Positions 21,350 to 28,165 of a stretch of DNA of 28,165 nt are shown piece after piece. The stretch's first letter is position 1. Every line of letters starts with the position of its first letter. Where the stretch lies: the NCBI GenBank assembly GCA_030428695.1, contig JAUIEM010000080.1:1-28165 (forward strand), read 5' to 3'. The notes beneath the pieces were generated by a model. It made no database searches and had not been told where the DNA came from. It worked only from the letters and a program-made list of their open reading frames with translations. The stretch is from a bacterium. GTDB lineage: Bacteria > Planctomycetota > J058 > JAJDCP01. Both the position numbers and the translations under genes were made by a program.

Positions 21350-22672
21350 CTACAGCTCGCCCACCCGCTCCCGCACGCTGTCCGCGGCCGCGGAGAGCCC
21401 CTCGCGCACCGCGTTCGCGCCCGCCTCCACGGCCTGGCGGATGCGCTCCGCCGAGGCCTCGACGCGGTGGCCCAGCCGCCGCATCCAGCCCTGCATCTGC
21501 GCGACCGTCAGGCTGATCTTGCCGCGCACGCTGCGGCGGCTGCGCTCGAGGGAGCCGAAGCCGCCGGAGAAGAGGTCGCGGATGTCGTCGATGTTCAGCG
21601 CGGTGTCGAGCAGCTCGCTCTCCCGCTGGGTCGCCCGCGCGCCGCTAACGGCCGGGCAGCGGTCGGGGTAGCGGCGGGTGTGGCCGGTGCGCAGGAGGTC
21701 GACGACCGCCAGCGCGAGCTCGGGGTCGAGGCCCATCCTGTCATGGGCGGTGCGGCAGTAGAAGGTCTCGGCGCCCGCGAGCTCGGCGCAGGAGAGGGGG
21801 ACGGTACCGTCGCCGGAGCGGGACAGCTCGAAGGCGAAGTGGCCGTCGGCGTGCGGGCGGGCGTCGACGATGGTCTCGTGGTCGACCCCCGCGATCAGGT
21901 AGACCCCGCTGCGGGCCGGGGCCAGGCGCGCCTTGACGCCGCGGGCGGCGGAGAGCAGGGCGGCGATCGGCGGGTTCCCCCGCGGAGCCCAGGCCGAGCG
22001 CTCGAAGAAGTCGTGGGAGACCCGCGCGGGGTCCGGCAGCATCTCGTAGACGCCGGGGAAGGTCCCGACCAGCTTGCGGGCGAGGCGCTGGGCGTCGTGC
22101 TGGAGGTCGAGGGCGCCGAGGCTGCGCATCACCCCGTTGGTGCCGCGCAGGCCGGCGAGGATCCCGGGGGCGCCGTGGTTCGGGGTGCCGAGCATCACCA
22201 GCTTGCGGACGTTGGCGGCTCCCTGGGCCAGGGCCGCCCGGGCGAGCAGGCCGCCCATGCTGTGCGCGACCAGGTGGACGTGGCCCTCGATGCCGTCGAG
22301 CCGCGCCTTGAGCCGCCGGCCGTTCGCCCACACCGAGCGGCGCCAGTCGTAGTGGAAGACCGTCACGCGGAAGCCGCAGCGGGCGATGACCTCGCGCAGC
22401 GGGCCGTAGAAGAACAGCACCCCGCGCGAGCGGTGGCCGCCCCGGGCCGACAGCGAGAGGCGCATCAGGTCGCCGCGGACCAGCGTCGGGATGTCGAGCC
22501 ACAGGGCGCCGTTCCGGCCGCCGAGCTCGGAGCCCATCAGGCCGGGGACGACGACGACGTGGTCGGTGTGCGCCGGGACGATCACCCGGTGCCGGCGGCC
22601 CGTGCGCAGGGGGATGCCGTGGCGGGCGGTGCGGGGTCCGGGGCGGAGGGTGACGGGGGTGGGGGAAGACAT
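21350..22672 (-). CDS. LCAT-like alpha/beta hydrolase (lipase/acyltransferase)
   Basis: The 440-residue product resembles the lecithin:cholesterol acyltransferase family. The front motif DHVVVVPGLMGSEL is the family's PGxxGS oxyanion region. The nucleophile elbow is AHSMGG with Ser138, and later blocks are KLVMLGTPNHGAP, GDGTVPL (catalytic Asp) and TAHDRMGLDPEL (catalytic His). Residues from about 350 are a helical, basic tail with amphipathic repeats (VEASAERIRQAVEAGANAVREGLSAAADSVRERV). No signal peptide is seen, so a cytosolic or non-classically exported acyl hydrolase is likely. The ATG at 22672 follows GGAG. It is convergent with the 523-residue gene and follows the PFOR operon on the same strand after a strong hairpin. 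Confidence 0.88.
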   Translation of the reverse strand: MSSPTPVTLRPGPRTARHGIPLRTGRRHRVIVPAHTDHVVVVPGLMGSELGGRNGALWLDIPTLVRGDLMRLSLSARGGHRSRGVLFFYGPLREVIARCGFRVTVFHYDWRRSVWANGRRLKARLDGIEGHVHLVAHSMGGLLARAALAQGAANVRKLVMLGTPNHGAPGILAGLRGTNGVMRSLGALDLQHDAQRLARKLVGTFPGVYEMLPDPARVSHDFFERSAWAPRGNPPIAALLSAARGVKARLAPARSGVYLIAGVDHETIVDARPHADGHFAFELSRSGDGTVPLSCAELAGAETFYCRTAHDRMGLDPELALAVVDLLRTGHTRRYPDRCPAVSGARATQRESELLDTALNIDDIRDLFSGGFGSLERSRRSVRGKISLTVAQMQGWMRRLGHRVEASAERIRQAVEAGANAVREGLSAAADSVRERVGEL

Positions 22673-22739
22673 CGGGAGCTCTCCGTGCGGCGTTCTGCAC
22701 GAGGGGAGAGCAAGCGGCGGGCCAGCGCGTGGAACACGG

Positions 22740-22781
22740 CCGGAGGCGGGCTCCGGGGATTTCCCCGTCCACCGCCTCCGG
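22740..22781 (-). terminator. nested hairpin after the PFOR operon
   Basis: A 10-bp stem (CCGGAGGCGG with CCGCCTCCGG) encloses an inner 5-bp stem (CGGGG with CCCCG, loop ATTT). It lies between the DHOD-like stop at 22836 and the lipase start at 22672. It is a likely terminator of the PFOR-DHOD transcript, although no T run follows. Confidence 0.5.
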
Positions 22782-22835
22782 AGCGTTTGAACAGGACCGC
22801 TGAGGATTTTGCACAGATGCGGACCGGAATCCCGG

Positions 22836-23846
22836 CTACGGAGCCTCCTCCGCCACCCGATAGCCGCGCAGGATGCGCATGTGCTGCGCCCGCTCGTAGG
22901 CGGCGGGGTCGGTGACATGGCGCTGGCTCATCGAGCCGCGCACGTCGCGCAGGCTCGCGACGTTTTCGGCCTCCATCCAGCGCTCGATGCCCTCCCGCAG
23001 CGAGTCGATGCGGCCGAGGCCGTGGGCGAGCAGCTCCGAGGCGAGCATCGTGACCGCGGCGCCGGCGAGCACGCCCTTGATCACGTCGGTCGGCGTGTGC
23101 ACCCCGCCGCTGATCGCGAGGTCGGCGGGCACGCGCCCGTCGAGGATCGCGGTCCAGCGCAGCGGCAGGAGCAGGTCGCGGGAGCTGCTCAGGTGCAGGT
23201 GCAGGTCGACCTCCAGGCCCTCGATGTCGATGTCGGGCTGGTAGAAGCGGTTGAACAGCACCAGCCCGTCGGCCCCCGCGGCGCACAGGTCGCGGGCCAT
23301 CGCGGGCAGGGAGCTGAAGAAGGGGTGCAGCTTGACCGCGAGGGGCAGCGGGCACAGGCGGCGGGTCTCGGCGACGATCTCGCGGTACAGGGTCTCGACC
23401 GCCCGGCCCTCGCGGTCGGGGTCGGTGATCACGTTGTAGATGTTCAGCTCCAGGCCGGCGGCGCCGACCTCGGCGAAGCGCGGGGCGTACGCGCTCCAGC
23501 CGTCGAGGGAGACGCAGCTCAGGCTGCCGAAGACCGGGATGTCCAACGCCTCGCAGGCGGCGCCGAGATGGTCGAAGTAGCGCTCGACGGGGGTCGCGTA
23601 GGACTGCAGGGTCGGGAAGTAGTCGGACGCCTCGGCGAAGCTGTCGATGCCGGTGCCGGTGAAGAAGTCGACGGAGTCTTCCTCCATCCGGATCTCCTCC
23701 TCGAACAGCGAGAACATCACCAGCGCCGCGGCGCCGGCGTCCTCGGCCCGGCGGCAGGCGTCGAGGTCGCGGCTGAGGGGGTTGCAGGCCGAGACCACCA
23801 GGGGATGCGGCAGGTCGATGCCGAGGTAGCGGGTGCCGAGATCCAT
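22836..23846 (-). CDS. dihydroorotate dehydrogenase-like flavoprotein (PFOR-linked)
   Basis: The 336-residue protein has the class-1 DHOD/PreA-type TIM barrel: LPHPLVVSACNPLSRD at the front, VFGSLSCVSLDGW, LELNIYNV, PLAVKLHPFFSS and a C-terminal FMN-phosphate loop, ISGGVHTPTDVIKGVLAGA. The flavin fold is clear, but active-site residues differ from true PyrD and the family is annotated only as DHOD-like. The pyrimidine pathway role is doubtful. It begins 2 nt after the stop of the PFOR gene with an AGGAG site, so the two are coupled. Genes of this type often stand next to PFOR, which suggests a redox role linked to ferredoxin or to pyruvate oxidation; that link is inference. Confidence 0.87.
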   Translation of the reverse strand: MDLGTRYLGIDLPHPLVVSACNPLSRDLDACRRAEDAGAAALVMFSLFEEEIRMEEDSVDFFTGTGIDSFAEASDYFPTLQSYATPVERYFDHLGAACEALDIPVFGSLSCVSLDGWSAYAPRFAEVGAAGLELNIYNVITDPDREGRAVETLYREIVAETRRLCPLPLAVKLHPFFSSLPAMARDLCAAGADGLVLFNRFYQPDIDIEGLEVDLHLHLSSSRDLLLPLRWTAILDGRVPADLAISGGVHTPTDVIKGVLAGAAVTMLASELLAHGLGRIDSLREGIERWMEAENVASLRDVRGSMSQRHVTDPAAYERAQHMRILRGYRVAEEAP

Positions 23847-23848
23847 CG

Positions 23849-27388
<3,540 letters not shown>

Positions 27389-27721
27389 CGGTCCCTCCGT
27401 GGTTCCCGCAGGAAAGTGCAAGCGCTGTGCCGCGCCCCCGCGAGCCTGGGGTGGTGCGCGGTGTGGCGCAGGGGGAACCTCGGGGGAGCGGGCGTTTCGA
27501 GGTGGTAACGGTGCGAGAAGTGCTCCGAGGCACAGGGCCGCGTGAGCCTTCCGGCTGGCAGTCGGGGCCGCCCCTCGACGGGACCGAGGCGCGACCTCCG
27601 GTGGGGCAGAAACAGCGGAGGCAGCAACCCGGGCAGATTGTTCAGCGATCGGCGAGGATTGCGATGTCCGGGACTTACCTGGTGCTGGTGCTAGCGCTTG
27701 CGCGAAGAGGCCATGCCAGTG
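27389..27721. other. intergenic region upstream of PFOR, no gene seen
   Basis: This 333-nt stretch is GC-rich near the PFOR start and falls in GC to the right. Short ORFs cross it in several frames but none has a ribosome site or recognisable protein. It must hold the PFOR promoter; TTGCAC on the minus strand about 30 nt before the ATG is a possible -35, but no good -10 follows it. Confidence 0.4.
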
Positions 27722-28072
27722 CTACAAATCTGTCAGTTCCCACTTTTCGGCGTGTGTCCGCAAGCCCTGGTCGTCGATCCGACGTTGATAGTCTGCTCTC
27801 TGGGCCCGTTCAATAGCGATCTTGAGCTCCGCGGGGATGGGGGATCCATCGTGCATTGCATTTGTGTCCGCGTCAGCGCCGACTTCGAAGTGGGCGACCT
27901 CAACAGACTGAAGAAACGCCTCTCGAAGACGACTCCCTTGCGCTACCCGATTAACCAAATCGAACATGTCATCGGTCCCGGCCTCGACGGCGACTCCGTT
28001 TTTGTCAAGGAAGGCAAGCCCACAAGCAAGACCACACCTCTTACTGACCTCCGCACAAATTCCTTTCCACAC
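27722..28072 (-). CDS. doubtful hypothetical ORF at the right edge
   Basis: The 116-residue frame reads as a plausible hydrophilic protein (GVAVEAGTDDMFDLVNRV, AELKIAIERAQRADYQRRI) with a GTG start immediately after an in-frame TGA. GC content is clearly lower than in the PFOR gene. It may be the 3' part of a longer gene broken upstream, or a small accessory gene. A plus-strand ORF over the same bases (27698-28105) has a less protein-like composition and was not preferred. No family is recognised. Confidence 0.35.
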   Translation of the reverse strand: MWKGICAEVSKRCGLACGLAFLDKNGVAVEAGTDDMFDLVNRVAQGSRLREAFLQSVEVAHFEVGADADTNAMHDGSPIPAELKIAIERAQRADYQRRIDDQGLRTHAEKWELTDL

Positions 28073-28165
28073 TCACGGACTCGAGAGTCTGGAAAATGTG
28101 GCTAAAGTCATGGCACGAGCCTGCCGATCCAAGATGGATGGGAATCAAGAAACGTGAAGTAGGCC

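Noticed and set aside
27698..28105. Plus-strand ORF of 135 residues at the right edge
   Set aside because: It lacks a ribosome site and reads less protein-like than the minus frame over the same bases; neither is certain.

Overview
This is a high-GC, gene-dense bacterial window. The gene content points to the Planctomycetota, though not decisively. The pointers are a cytosolic Ser/Thr kinase carrying GEILVERG-type N-terminal repeats, FHA and helix-turn-helix signalling proteins, small secreted proteins with a WG-LPPK C-terminal box, a one-polypeptide pyruvate:ferredoxin oxidoreductase (PFOR) paired with a dihydroorotate dehydrogenase-like protein, and a separately encoded PntB. No 16S or other phylogenetic marker is present, so the phylum is inference.

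Layout. (1) 1-1.86 kb: a 5'-truncated proton-translocating transhydrogenase operon (end of alpha-2, complete pntB), abutting an antiparallel fragment of an HExxH metallopeptidase. (2) 1.9-3.56 kb: a GC-poorer decayed island with one intact hypothetical ORF, a possible RelE/HigB-like toxin relic and a multiply frameshifted tyrosine recombinase that ends 15 nt from the 3' end of a tRNA-Arg(CCT). This looks like an old integrative-element scar. (3) 3.6-10 kb, all on the minus strand: a Ser/Thr kinase, two proteins sharing a roadblock/LC7-like region and a C-terminal HTH (one with an N-terminal FHA domain), two tandem secreted WG-LPPK proteins (one interrupted by an in-frame TGA), greA, and the tRNA. 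(4) 10.2-16.7 kb: a VgrG-associated-type beta-sandwich protein, a eukaryote-like inositol-polyphosphate 5-phosphatase, a zinc-ribbon protein translationally coupled to a microbial poly(ADP-ribose) glycohydrolase, a membrane-anchored hypothetical protein, and a GT87 mannosyltransferase-like membrane protein downstream of a secreted HEAMH protein. (5) 16.8-22.7 kb: an S9 peptidase, a lipoprotein, a 523-residue protein of unknown function in a lower-GC stretch, and an LCAT-like lipase. (6) 22.8-27.4 kb: a PFOR plus DHOD-like operon. (7) 27.4-28.2 kb: intergenic and GC-poorer sequence with one doubtful ORF.

The most notable items are these. The secreted-protein pair: the copy with an in-frame TGA keeps a downstream half that differs from its neighbour at about 18 of 55 codons with no amino-acid change. 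The kinase / FHA-roadblock-HTH / roadblock-HTH cluster looks like an undescribed signalling module. A eukaryote-like 5-phosphatase and an unrelated 523-residue protein both end in PPxSxFF.
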